The notes below the pieces were generated by a model that did no database searches, was not told the DNA's origin, and was given only the letters and a program-made list of their open reading frames with translations. A stretch of DNA of 64,000 bases from positions 55,539,187 to 55,603,186 of the forward strand of contig NC_088301.1 of the NCBI RefSeq assembly GCF_032854445.1, given 5' to 3'. Shown here one piece after another: positions 1-11,639 of this stretch (positions are counted from its first letter, which is position 1; each line of letters opens with the position of its first letter). The stretch comes from Liolophura sinensis (Eukaryota; Mollusca; Polyplacophora; Chitonida; Chitonidae). Both the position numbers and the translations under genes were made by a program.

Positions 1-199
1 ACCGACTAGAGTTCATGTATGTATCATTTCAAATGGTTAAAAACAACATTTATATTATATATACCCACCATATGGCGATTTCTGGATTGCCAGTACATGT
101 ATTATGTAGCTTAATTTTTATTACACTGTATACACGTTCCCACATTAAATATGTTATGACTATATTCCTGCATTCTTTAACCATTCTTCAACCACTTAC

Positions 200-853
200 C
201 AGGTTTGCTAGGTGGACTGTTGAATGATGAGTCTGAGTCTAGGCTGCTTTTCGTGACTGTGCTTTTAGCATGTGATGGTCTCCCTGGAATGTATGTGATG
301 GGTGAGTTATCTCCCATATGATGACTCTCCTGCATTTGAATTGCCATTGCTAAATCAATGTCTCTTTGAGCGTCTTCCACTGACACTGGTGATGCCTCAT
401 GCATAGAGTCCTGTCCACCAATTATGGACATTAAACTTTGGTTTGATGTCTGTGAAGTCACAGATGGTTCTGGTGACTTCAATACTTTGTGATGAATTAC
501 TGAGTAAAGTCCGTCTTCTCCTCTGTCCAACCCACTAGTATCTCTGGATCTCTTTCGAGTGTGGTTATAATTTGTCCTTTTGTGAGCATGTAAACCAGTT
601 GGAAAAATCTCCTGCCCTTCATCATCAGAGTCATTTTTGATCACAATAGTGGCTGGGTTTTGCAATTCAGCACCTGTACCAAGTCTTTCAGCAATGCTAT
701 CTTGCTCCAGGCTAGTTACATTGCTGTTGTGAGCCAAATGCCAGTGCACTGACGAGTTTTTGTGATGCTCTTCATTTGGGTAATCATCTGAAAATCCATC
801 AGTCTCTTTCATACCCTTCAGCCAGTCAGGATCAGGTTTGTCTCCTGAACAGT
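200..853 (-). CDS. Exon B1, linker exon of the A-B-C family
   Basis: This is an internal coding exon of 654 nt. It starts after an acceptor ending AATTCAAG and ends at a donor CCTG|GTAAGTGG, both phase 1, so it fits the A1 exon 298 nt upstream. The peptide opens with CSGDKPDPDWLKGMK, which matches the openings of B2 and B3. It continues through a polar, disordered-looking linker with VIKNDSDDE (an acidic site that lacks the glutamate of a full SUMO consensus), a short LHAHKR segment, a basic HTRKRSRD cluster (possible nuclear localisation signal) and the family motif NQSLMSIIG. An acidic helix DIDLAMAIQMQES follows. The downstream exons of this transcript lie beyond position 1. I do not recognise a named family. 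The role is inferred to be a regulatory linker in a nuclear protein. Confidence 0.72.
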
Positions 854-1151
854 CTTGAATTGAAAAACAGTACACAAATGTAAACATATCTGTTAAAACA
901 TCCAACTGTAATGTTACTTTTATTTCTAATCTCTATGTAAGCCCTTCAAAACCTTGAGAGAAGTCATGCATTGAATAAACTATATGAAGGATACAAAAAT
1001 GAAGCCTAAAGGAAACTGATCGAAGTGTTACAAAGTTATTGTTTTCAAGTCAAAAGTTAAATCTCTACAAACTGTAGACCATATAACATGTGATAAAAAT
1101 GAGCACCAAACAAGTAATCATCTGACGTTATAATACACATGAACTTCCTAC

Positions 1152-1318
1152 CTAATGAAATTGATCCTTTTAACTTGTACTCGGCCAATCGCAAGTCCAC
1201 CCATATGGCAAATTGGGAGAGGATCACTGGCTTGCTACATAACTCTCCAATGATTGATGCAAACTTGAACTGCACACGTTCCAAAGTCACATCCATGGTG
1301 AACTCCACTTTGGTGAAG
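1152..1318 (-). CDS. Exon A1, first coding exon of the A-B-C family
   Basis: The exon starts at an acceptor (GACTTTTTCAG) 22 nt before the ATG at 1296 and ends at donor ATTAG|GTAGGAAG, phase 1. The coding part is 145 nt, exactly as in A2 and A3. It encodes an N-terminal module beginning MDVTLERVQFKFASIIGEL, followed by LSQFAIWVDLRLAEYKLKG. Differences from A2 and A3 are small (for example CSKPVI in place of CSEPDI). The acceptor in front of the ATG means at least one non-coding 5' exon lies upstream, or a leader is added in trans. The module has no fold I can name; the alternating hydrophobic pattern suggests a small helical domain. It splices to B1. Confidence 0.72.
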
Positions 1319-1529
1319 CTGAAAAAGTCATACAGGTATAAGCTTCCTTTTAGTGTATCTTACAAACTGTTATCACCTATATTTCCTTTAAATACATGAT
1401 TAATTGGGTTCAGGTCAATCTGACCAAAAACAAAAGTAACTTATATATCTTGTTATTATTTATATAAATGTGAAATGTCAGGATTTCCTTCATGACACTG
1501 AAGCAACCAGTAATGTTTCCTTGCCCTCA

Positions 1530-1675
1530 CCTCTCAGAACTGAGCGCCAAGCAAGGCAGCCGGTACTTAGTGCCAATTTTAAAACCTTTGGTATGATCCG
1601 ATGTGGAACTGATCCTGAGGTCTCCCCACTTTGAGGTGCATGCTCTAACCATTAGGCCAATGAAGCGGTCCAAAG
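1530..1675 (-). repeat. tRNA-derived SINE (family B), head region
   Basis: Read on the minus strand, this carries a tRNA-like head with TTGGCCTAATGGTTAGAGCA (A-box-like) followed by CAGGATCAGTTCC (B-box-like). Its body, ending near TTGGCGCTCAGTTC, is shared with copies near 22.5 kb and 56.2 kb. It lies in the presumed first intron upstream of A1. Confidence 0.6.
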
Positions 1676-2317
1676 ACCTACAGCTAAAAACATTGCTTAA
1701 CCTTCCTCAAATACACAAAATCATGATACTGTCAAAATATCATTAATATAGAATGTTATTATCTCATGGGTTATTGTTTCTACCTCTCACTAGAAAAATA
1801 TTTATGGAATTCAACCTTCACTGAGTAATATCCTCTATTTCTTTCAGCGTATCGAAGATAAATAACCTTATCACTGATATCTCATAATCTATGTTTCTTT
1901 AATTGGGTTTTACATAGTGTTCATCTTGACTTCAGAGACGCCTATCTAGCATACAACTGAAGAGATGAAAACAACGCACTGGCAGGGGTCAGCTGGCTTT
2001 GTGCCAACTGTTGTGAATGAAATGTCTTTACCCTTACACTGCAGGGTGTTATATTTTATTTTATTTATTTTTTTAATTTGTTAACTTTATAATGTTTTTT
2101 CTTTATAAAACTTAACCTATTGTGTATTGTGTATTAACTTAGATCAGATTCTCCAATGCCTCTTTAAAGTCAAGCCATGTTAAATACATGAACAAGTGTA
2201 TCCTTCTTTTGATGAATGGGGCGTGAACAGATTGAAATAAGGCTCCGCCATATCTCTGGCATGAACAGGTGTGTATTTTGGTTATATCAGGATGTCTCTA
2301 TATAGCAGGCCAGTCCC

Positions 2318-2460
2318 TTTGCTAAGATTTATTTATTTTATTTGTGTTTTATGCCATACTCAAGAATATTTCACTTTTACATCAGCGACCAGCATTATGG
2401 TGAGAGGAAGCCAGACTGAATCTGCGGGAAATCACAACCATCCGCTGGAAAGAAAGTAGA
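2318..2460 (-). repeat. tRNA-derived SINE (family A), 3' half
   Basis: A diverged copy of the family whose plus-strand reading is TTTTATGCCATACTCAAG, then CAGCGACCAGCATTATGG. The tRNA-like head is missing. The same sequence recurs near 11.3, 17.6, 21.9 and 53.8 kb. Confidence 0.65.
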
Positions 2461-3242
2461 CTCAATCTGAATTTAGCTACGAATTGTGGTGTTCAGGATT
2501 CGACTTTTGGTAGTGATCTAGGTTAAAATTAACTGGTGATGAGGCGATGTTATGGCATGGATTTTACCAGAGGTAAGTTGAGTGCTTATTCACACTGCAA
2601 TGTGTCCCACATCACTTCAACTAAACGTTGAGCAGCTATGATTATGGCGTATTAAAATAATTCTCAACCTTACAATCAACTGGACTTGGACTATTCTTCG
2701 TCTGGTCTAAGATCTTTTTCAATAAAAAAATCTAACACAATATTTTGTATGATCATAACACAAAATAACCGAATCAAATGAGAAAACCCCTGCCTTTACC
2801 ATGTATTTGTCAGATACTCAGAATATGGGCCCAGGATGGCCTAGCTAAACACGGACTGGCTTAGCCTACTTTTTCAACTCAACAACAACATGATGATCAA
2901 ATCGCCGATTACTGAACTAGGTTAAAATTAACTGGTCTAAACCGACTTACAGAAATATGATATATGCCCTAATTCGTGCAAGTAAAGTCTGAAATCTTGA
3001 CTGAAAGCTTTTCTAAGTCAAATGTGTTAAAATACTATCACAATACCAGGAATTTCTGCCAGAAAATCGTCTCTCTTCGGATATCGTGGGCCGTGGTTTT
3101 CTTCTGTGAATTTTTTTACCTCACCGAAGGGAAGAGCTACACATTCATAACAAAGGCCTTCGTTTGTTGATTGGTTGGTGCTGCACACACTGCTTAGTAC
3201 TGGTCACTACATCACTTTGGTTTTCATTTCCAAACGTCTTAC

Positions 3243-3292
3243 CTTTGCTTGTTTAGCGAAATGATCTAGCTGAGACGTCGCCGTCGCATTCA
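3243..3292 (-). other. Candidate non-coding first exon for A1
   Basis: On the minus strand a CpG-containing stretch with GCGACGTCTCAG is followed by a good donor, AAAG|GTAAGACG, 1.9 kb upstream of the A1 acceptor. A1 needs an upstream exon, and this is the best donor I noticed. The start of the exon is unknown and there is no transcript evidence. Confidence 0.25.
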
Positions 3293-3299
3293 ACACTCT

Positions 3300-4031
3300 T
3301 TAATATGCCACGTAGGCCTAGGCTATAGACAGATCTATGAAAAGACAAGCAGTAGCAATGAGCCGTGTATTTACTATTATATGCAAGTTTCCGTCTAGAT
3401 ATCGGTGTAGATATGGATTCAGGTAATGAAGGTAACCATAATTGTTGCTAGGTTTCCAATCCTATCAGTCCATAGAAATGTGTGAATTAAAATTATTGAC
3501 ATTTAAAGTGCTGATATAGTTATTATATCATTTACACTTTAAAATACAATAAAAATAAAGTCTTTTGATCCTGTTTTGTATCCCCTTTAAAGAAAGCCAA
3601 TTTTATGAATCTTCAATGACAAACAAACAAAAAAAAAAAAAAAACATCGAAAGAAAGGACAAATATGCAGAACTTTCCGGATTCAAAACCTAATTTTAGT
3701 CACAAGACTAGTCGCCCGTGATATGATTAAATCCGTACTTTGAAAGCATTGGGAATGAATTTTAAAGCTTCAGAAATCATTTTTAAACTCCTGAATATCA
3801 TTTTTAAAATTTTAAGATTCTCTTTTAAAGCTTTATAAATATTTCCAGTACATAGTGTACAGCCGAGAAGATACTGGCATGTAGTTATTTTGACCTCTGG
3901 ATTTTTGTGATTCTGCTCGTCACCGTACTAATAGAAGCAAAATACGGAATGACATATTTTGACGGACATCAATCAAATTGATAGAAAACACATATGCATA
4001 AATTACCATGCACTAGCCTTTGACATACTCA

Positions 4032-4105
<74 letters not shown>

Positions 4106-5500
4106 CGCGCGTCGGCCCGATGCAGAATAAGTCAGTATATTTTAAAACATAAATTTGTCCTTAATGCAAGCATGTTGACAAAATGGTATTTCATTTGATG
4201 TTCGAATTTTTGCTGGTTTTAAGGCGTCTATTTCCCGTTTTTTCTCATTTTGGATGTTATTCATTCATTCATTCTAATTAGTTTTCAGCATACGATCAAA
4301 CTACGGAAAACTTCACCAACGGGTCAATGCGGACGCACAGACTAAAAATATCCACAAACCATCTTACATACACTCAGTATCTAAACTGTGAATTCCAGAA
4401 TACGCCTCTAGCTAGGCCAGGAGCCCTAAAAGACACCACATGAGCAAAAAACCTCCGACACATGCAGCTAAATTTCCACAATTCTCGATCGGTATCCGGA
4501 TCACCATCAAATGGAGTGGTCTTTGGCCCAAAGCCAACTCACGTCCAAAGCTTCATCCAATTCTACCAGTACATCCTCTTTTCTTTTCAGGGGTAAGAAA
4601 TGGTCACACGCAACGGATGAAATAGACCAATCTGTCTACTTAAGTACCAGTGCCTGTACCAGTATGTGAAAACATGCCTGTCAGAAATGTCCTACTAGAC
4701 AAAAGTGGCATTTCACTCTTGATTGAGCCTTTACTACTGTATAGGAGCCAGTTGTTCTAACCAGGCTTTTGGTCATCCTAGTGCAGTGTCTGTTTTGATG
4801 TCAGCATGAAGAGATTAATACGGTCTCTGGTTTTGAGCCCCAACTGAGTTTACTCTAACAATGTGGAGGCGTCATGGCGGAACACTTGCACATTATAGTT
4901 TTAATGACATCGTCTGGATATGAGCTTGCCTGAAACAAGTTACCATACAGAAAAAGATCCCGCACGCCTCTTTGGATCAGCTGTACTTTTTACTATTAGC
5001 CGGAATCGAAAAGTAGACAGGCAAGCCGGCAAGGGACACGCATGGTCTAGCTAAAGGGGTACTGTGCATATTCTTTTCGCCTTGGGAACCACTTTCGAAT
5101 TTTTAAATATTTTCATGTGTATACATATATGTAGACCAAAAAAATGAAAAGATTGTGTTTGCTTACTTGTATGTTAATCGGATGGTCAATTATGACAGGT
5201 CTTTATGACGGATTACAGAACACCATGACATCAGGTTCAACACCCATGTATTCTGTCAGGAGCCTGCCAGACACCACAGATACACATGGGTATCAATAGC
5301 ACATTAGTATTACTAAACTTGTACTTTGTGCACATTTAGAAGGCAGATCGTAAGTTGGTGCGCTGAGCCATTAGTCGTGGTTCCCAATATAAAGCCCCTT
5401 TCCCACTATTGTCACGACTATATTCCTGACTGTTTACAACCATCCCAAGTTGTCAGTTTCTATAGCAATCACTAAACAAACTAAACTGAATACGAGAGTT
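3300..5500. repeat. Non-coding stretch with a (TA)n microsatellite
   Basis: The only distinct element is a TA dinucleotide run of 33 units at 4037-4102. A poly-A tract sits near 3628-3643. I see no exon with splice sites and no recognisable transposon protein here. Confidence 0.7.
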
Positions 5501-5525
5501 CAAGAGTGTCTCAAGACATAAGCGG

Positions 5526-6050
5526 ATGGAAAGTTTTTGGCGCCTCGATGCCATTTCCATCTTCACTACCACATTGCGTGTTTGGCTGGACAACATGGAA
5601 TTTAAAGATGTCCCTCGGGATGTGGGGAAACTGGTTATCTGCAGTGCTGCTACATGTGTTGCAGTGGGGAGCAGCTACGGAAGTCTAAGGAAGCAGCACG
5701 GCTACGTAGGCCCACAGCAGCTCCAAGTACCACTACACCACATAGCGTTAGAGAAACGGAACCAATTACCGGCAGTCTTTGGGGCCAAAAAAAGTCACGA
5801 CATAACACGACTTAATGGCGACAAATCCAGACCAAATGCCGATCTTTGCCACCGAATTAAGATAATTGCACGATTAAATTACGACGCAAGCAGGACAATA
5901 TAACGACTGTCAAGTTGTGGCCTAGCTGTCGTGAAAGCTTGCCGAACATACAAGACTCAACAAGAACGACGCCGATATGCCAAAACACAAGCAGGACAAT
6001 TAAAAGATCGCATCAGGAGTCTGGAGTCGACTTTAGACGTGAAACATTCG
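5526..6050 (+). other. Weak coding-like segments, plus strand
   Basis: A 125-codon open frame (5526-5903) is followed, in another frame, by a possible exon at about 5924-6050. That exon has acceptor TTGTGGCCTAG and donor CATTCG|GTAAGCC. Its peptide contains QERRRYAKTQAGQLKDRI then RSLESTL, a basic stretch followed by a heptad-like segment. It could be an exon remnant of a basic coiled-coil protein or a transposon fragment. Nothing nearby supports a full plus-strand gene. Confidence 0.2.
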
Positions 6051-6572
6051 GTAAGCCAAGTCGTTTTTTCACTATGCAAAAAGTTTCGTAAATGAGCCTT
6101 ATGTGATCGATACAAAACAAAGAATTTAAAAAGTCTTAATATAATTTTGCATACCAGTACTTTTTTCATTTGTGAGTATCTAGCTCTACATTGCATAGTA
6201 GACAATATTGTGTATTTAGCCAGACGTAGTTACGGATAAGTAAGAATCAATCTTGTAGGCACTCTACAATATGCTAGATTAAGGGATGATGAGTGTTACC
6301 TAGTCTTTGTTGTTCATTTCAGTACAGAAAATATCAAAGGACAGAAATTTTAGAATTAGGACGAACAATTTATATTTGCATATCATCCTGGATCAAAATC
6401 TTGGGCAGGTAAAAAGTGGGGGCCCAAGCACACCTGGGTACCCATAACCCACAAGTGAGGGTGCCTTGGGCCCCTGCCCACCAATCCCACCCAGTTCTGA
6501 TACCACTGATGCACTAGAAGGGGTATAATGCCTTGATACCATCTCCAAAAAACAACAACAATCTTATGTGGT

Positions 6573-7354
6573 ATGGCTATATGGCTACTGTGTGGTAAAT
6601 TGACTAAACATACTGACGTCAACTTTAAAGAAGGTGGCTTCCTCATTGCGATATGTGCGGATGTATTTACCAAAAATCTTGGCAAGGAACTTGTGCGAAC
6701 AGGCATGTCGAAGATGGAGATCACTACTAAAGCTGTTTACTTCACAGGTATTGTACTGGAGATCATATTTGCCGGTTAAAGGTTTAGCATTGCACCTGTG
6801 GTGGTATTCTATTGGAATATTCCAGAAAAATGCTGTTGCCTTTTGCTATAACCAAAACTGAAACAGCTACCCAAAGAATTTTCAAGCCTCCTAGGATAAT
6901 TTTCTATAACATTTAATACACCACCAACATAACACTTATGTTGTGGTATCACAAAACAATTCTTTTACAATATTTACATCAGGGAATGAATTATCTGTTG
7001 TAGCAACGTTGTTTCAGTATTTTATCACAAAAATGAAAGGAAAGCAAATACAAATGTAGATACTACAATGGACCACTGCAAGATCACTGTGTGCCTATAA
7101 TAAAGACAAAACCAATGGTAACTGGGATGTTCTGTTGCTATCTCTTTGGTGAACTGTCAATCGTTCTAGACACTGATGCTGTTGTTCCTGGAATCTTTGC
7201 TCCTGAATCGGCAGGTAGGATAGGTCTGTACTTTGTGACAACTGTTCTCTTTTTCATTGGATACTTAAAGCTCACTTTCCGCCCTGGAAATAGAAATATT
7301 CAATATTCATCAGGTAACCGTTCAATGCCAAGTAAGTGTGGAAGTGAAATTTAA
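6573..7354 (+). other. Weak coding-like segments, unrecognised
   Basis: Two open frames (6573-6779 and 7091-7354) read smoothly. The second has a hydrophobic stretch, IGLYFVTTVLFFIGYLKL, that could be a membrane segment. Both run across possible donor sites (CACAG|GTATT, GGCAG|GTAGG). They may be exon-like remnants of an unrelated plus-strand gene or chance frames. I do not recognise the product. Confidence 0.2.
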
Positions 7355-7798
7355 CTGCACCTTAGGAAAAATTACATAAAAGTGTGCTAAAGGGATATGG
7401 CAGATATTGACTGTAACTGCAGTAAAGAATATTTCAGTTATACAATGGTGGCCAGCACATTATGATGAGATAAAATTGGGCAGAGCCCAGGGGAAACCCA
7501 GGACTATCAACAGCTGGTTGGTACACCTTCCCGCATACGTCCATCACCGTAACCAATCAGCCGCAGAGGCCCCATTGGGCATCTTCAAAATCATTTCTGT
7601 AAAGTCTGATGTTTTGAGTGATTAATCAATGAACAGTATATAGTCTGATAAAAACAAAATAATAGGATTTTGAGAAATTAAATTGTCCCTAAATTTTAGA
7701 TAAGAGCTTCACATCCTGAATGGAAGGATTCATAAAACACTGAACATTATTCAGATAATTTGGATCAATATTTTGGAAGTGTTAAAGTTTGGGTGTAC

Positions 7799-9088
7799 CT
7801 TGCGTTGGTGAAATATTTGGAGAGGACGTTGCCCCTTGATCCAATCCCAGAGAAACTTGATTAGGAGAAAGGTGAGGAACTACACACTGAATTCCTGACC
7901 AGACTGCCTGTGTTGCTGCCTGATTAGAAGGATTTATTGTAGGGTTGCCATTAGCTGCTGGGTGCTTTCCACTAGCTGCCAGGTGTTTTCCACTTGCTAC
8001 TGGCTCACAGCTAGAGGGTTTTTCAGTTGACAGTTTTGTCTTCTTAAAACGGTCTTGTTTGGTATTTGGAGTAGAGTTCGATATTGACTTCCTCTTCTTG
8101 TCCTCTGTTCCATTTACTGCTTCTTGACTACTGCTTGAATATTTGTGTGGCATTTTAAGAACAGACATTTGCCCCCCATTTAGATTAGTTATGGCTGGAT
8201 TACAGATCGGAATACGAGGGGCAAAAGGCAGTTTTACCTTCACAGGCACTGGTATTGAAGGCACACCACACTGACTTGCTGACTGGAGGGGTATGGAGCT
8301 AATATTTACTCCTGTCTGCCCTGAACTTAAGGCATTCACTAAACTTCCCTGGGTTTTAGCAACATTGACAGCTGTGATTGGAACTTGAAAAAGAATTGAA
8401 CTACTGAGAATTGGGTATCCACCGGAGGAACATGTGCCAACCTGGACATTTTGCGATGCACTTGAGATTTTGGTTTTCGTATTATTCTTCAAATTTACAG
8501 TGGCATCTGAAGGAAAGTCAGTATCAGGTAAAGTTTTACCAATAATAGACATCAGACTTTGGTGATTTGGTGAATCCCTTTCCTCAGAGTCACTTCTGGA
8601 GTCAGATTCAACTTTATCACGTACAGTAGTCTCATGAGAATGAAGAGATGTATGTATACAGCTGCTGTCCAACTGTGACTGGTTTCCTGGAGGTACAATA
8701 ACAACAAAATCTTCATCTTGGGATTCTTTCTTTACAACAACATAAAGTGATTCCTCTTCACAAGTTGCTTCCTGCTCATCTGGACTTGATAAATTTTTAT
8801 TGTTATCCTTGCTGCAACTTGGTGTTGGCTGATTACACTTGCTCTGGTTGCTGGAAGATGCCTTCTGTTCAAGCTTATCAGATGGACTACACCTGTCTTG
8901 TCCATGTTCATCAACACCTACAACAGACTTGGCATCTTGAAAAGAGTCACTCATATCATGGTGACAAGGACATTTGTGGGTACAATCAGGTGATTCGATA
9001 GCAACTTCCCTCTCTTTGGATTTCTTTTGTAGTAGAACACTCAGAATACCTTTCAGCCACACTGGATCAGGAGTATCACCATCGCATT
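7799..9088 (-). CDS. Exon B2, long linker exon of the A-B-C family
   Basis: An internal coding exon of 1290 nt, nearly twice the length of B1 and B3. It starts after acceptor TTTTGTTTGTAG and ends at donor CAAG|GTACACCC, both phase 1. The peptide opens CDGDTPDPVWLKGI, then carries VVVKKESQDED (a psi-K-x-E SUMO-type site followed by acids), SLHSHE and NHQSLMSIIG, all in the same order as in B1 and B3. The extra C-terminal part, about 240 residues, is rich in S, T, P and V. It contains KKRKSIS and RFKKTKL basic clusters (nuclear-localisation-like) and a short tandem repeat of the type ASGKHxA. It pairs with A2, 526 nt upstream. No C exon lies between this exon and A1, so its 3' partner must be left of the window or absent. 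Confidence 0.75.
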
Positions 9089-9614
9089 CTACAAACAAAA
9101 GGAACAGCTATTAGATATTTAATATTATACTACTCACAATATTCAGAGTAACAATCCAGTCACCTTGTCAGTGTGATTTTTAACTAAAATTGGTGACCTT
9201 TTTACTCTGTTCTTTCTTTAAAACAAAAAGCTCTCCTGACTGCACAAACAGCCAATCAGTACTATTACTATGGCACAAATACAATTTCATACCCCGATAA
9301 AACACATAGCTGTGATATTACACAGTGAATTAAGCTACTGGAAATTTATAAACTTTTGCCATATTTTCATGGACCAATTACATTTCCCCTCCACTTTCTC
9401 CAGCCCTCTTCACCACACCCACCCCATAAACAGCAATTATTATAATTCATAAATAAATATAATAACAATAATGTTAACACATAATCCAATAAGAGGATCT
9501 CAGCATGCCAACTAAAATTTTTAAACACAATTTTCTGATTTCCTAGGTCTCAAAGAATATCAAGATAGGGGTTTACCATTTGATCAAGATTTTCATATTG
9601 ATCAAGACACTTAC

Positions 9615-9763
9615 CCAGTGTAATATATCCTTTTAACTTATACTCTGCTAACCTGAGATCCACCCAGACAGCAAACTGTGAAAGGATATCTGGTTCACTG
9701 CAGAGTTCTCCGATGATGGAGGCAAATTTGAACTGAACTCGCTCCAATGTCACAACCATTGTT
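9615..9763 (-). CDS. Exon A2, first coding exon of the A-B-C family
   Basis: The acceptor GGTTTTTTCAG sits 4 nt before the ATG at 9759, and the donor is ACACTGG|GTAAGTG, phase 1. The 145-nt coding part encodes MVVTLERVQFKFASIIGEL then CSEPDILSQFAVWVDLRL and AEYKLKGYITL. An open frame continues upstream of the ATG, but that part is SINE sequence and is excluded. Splicing to B2 gives a continuous frame. An upstream non-coding exon is implied by the acceptor but was not found. Confidence 0.73.
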
Positions 9764-9825
9764 CTGAAAAAACCAAAAGGACTTTCATAAAAGTTCTGAT
9801 TAAAAGTAAACTTTTTCTTCACATC

Positions 9826-10140
9826 AGCTACTGGCCCCGATAGCACAGTTGGTAGAGCGTCCGCTCTGGGAGGGGTAGATCCAGGGTCAATCCTGGGTCG
9901 AGTCACACCAAAGACGAAGGGGACAGTAAAACGACTGGTTGACCCATATCAGTATAATGGCTTGGGCATGACGGTTTACTTGCCTTTGGTAAGGCGTCTC
10001 AGTGAAGCTCCACTAGGTAAAAGAACAGTGGAAATCCTGCAACAAGTGTGCACATTCCATGCACACTAACGATTCCTTTGTTGTCATATGAATGAAAAAT
10101 TGTTAAGTGCGACGTTAAACCCCAAGAACTCACTCACTCT
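9826..10140 (+). repeat. tRNA-derived SINE (family C), near full length
   Basis: The head holds GATAGCACAGTTGGTAGAGC (A-box-like) and GGGTCAATCCTGGG (B-box-like). The tail holds AAGTGCGACGTTAAACCCC and ends in ACTCACTCACTC. It lies about 60 nt upstream of the A2 acceptor, inside the presumed 5' intron. A decayed tail of the same type is near 22430-22470. Confidence 0.75.
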
Positions 10141-10149
10141 TCACATCAG

Positions 10150-11260
10150 CTTTATGTATTCTAGACAATTCTTTTCAGGGTGCTGGAAAGCGCCTAAAAT
10201 TAAAGGAAACATTTACTTATTTCATTCAAAAACAAGTTGATGGAATGAAGTTTTCCTTTGGTTTAAAAGAAAAAAGCCTGAAATTCCTGAGGAACCCACC
10301 TCATCTGGCCATGCACATGTACGTAGTTATCTCCCCTGACACCCTTGCTTTAAAGCTCTTTGGTGTAGGGCTGGTTGTGTACTAGCATAAGCAAGGGCCA
10401 AATTTCTTCTGGAAACATGCATTGCCCATATTACAGATTCAAACAGTGGCACAAAATATGCATACCGGTTCGTTTTGGTCCCATGAAGATATGTAATTTC
10501 ATTTAATAAACTGGTCTGTTACTGCAAATGATAATGGCCAGCACTCAGAACAATTGCCATGAACATAATACATAATGTGACATCAGTCTTCAGTATTTAT
10601 GCACTAGCAGAGAGTCATGAATGGCTGATGTTCTATAAAAAATAATCTGTCTCAGAACCTTCTACCAAATTGGTAGATAAGTTATCTTCATATCATTCTT
10701 GGTGAAGCAGGACCAGTAAACACAATCACTTATTTGATACAAGGGCATGAATGAGATCTGGGCAATAAACCTATTTGTTTTTATTATCATTTTTTGGAAC
10801 AGAGTCTTACTGGTGACCTTACAAAGTAATTGTTGCAAGTCGGTCACTTTAGAAGATATTCAAAATCAGAACAAATTAGCCTGATCAAATATATATATGT
10901 TTATTCTTTCCAAACGACATGGTTCCGTCGTACCACTAAAATACCCATGTATATTTCATAGGAGAATAAATTAACCTCTCATTATGACAGCGTGACGGAG
11001 TATTGTACAGTGTTGTAGTTACATGTACTTTATCATCAGATTTTAAGTTACTGTAAATCTTAACCCTTTTCTCCTACTGATGCAATTTTTTTCAGTGGAA
11101 TATATGCACACAATTAGTTCACTACACCCCATAGTTCTCTCAGAATGTTTCAAAGTATTGGTTGTAGAGGCAGCTGAAAAGGATGAAGGATTAGGGCAGG
11201 TGCTTTTATGGAGTATTGCATATATTCACTGTCAAGTTTTGAAATACGACTCCACGTCAC
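10150..11260. other. Non-coding, nothing recognised
   Basis: No exon with conserved splice sites, no repeat family and no transposon protein is visible on either strand. It is probably 5' flank or intron of the A2 unit. Confidence 0.5.
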
Positions 11261-11265
11261 AATAA

Positions 11266-11612
11266 CTGATTTTTTTTTTTGATTGGTGTTTTACGCCGTA
11301 CTCAAGAATATTTCACTTATACGACTCCACGTCACATTAACAATGATTTTTTTTTTTTGATTGGTGTTTTACGCCACACTCAAGAATATTTCACTTATAC
11401 CACAGCGGCCAGCATTATGGTGGGAGGAAACCGAGCAGAGCCCGGGTGAAACCCACGACCATCCGTAGGTTGCTGGCAGACCTTCCCACGTACGGCCGGA
11501 GGGGAAGCTAGCATGAGCTGGACTTGAGCTCACAGCGACCGCATTGGTGAGAAACTCCTGAGTCATTACGCTGTGCTAGCGCGCTAACCGACTGAGCCAC
11601 GGAGCCCCCCCA
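11266..11612 (-). repeat. SINE family A: one full and one partial copy
   Basis: The partial copy (about 11268-11330) holds only the tail GATTGGTGTTTTACGCCG. The full copy (about 11347-11612) reads on the minus strand from a tRNA-like head with GGCTCCGTGGCTCAGTCGG (A box) and GTGAGCTCAAGTCC (B-box-like) down to the same tail. Both copies are followed by the sequence ACGACTCCACGTCACA or its equivalent, which suggests a local duplication. Short CA repeats follow. Confidence 0.7.
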
Positions 11613-11639
11613 CCAACACACACACACACATTAACAATG

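Noticed and set aside
3959-4198. A 79-codon plus-strand frame.
   Set aside because: About a third of it is translated TA microsatellite.
9764-9906. N-terminal extension of the A2 frame upstream of the ATG at 9759.
   Set aside because: It is tRNA-derived SINE sequence plus intron, lies upstream of a good acceptor, and has no counterpart in A1 or A3.
11369-11566. A 65-codon minus-strand frame.
   Set aside because: It is entirely inside a SINE family A copy.
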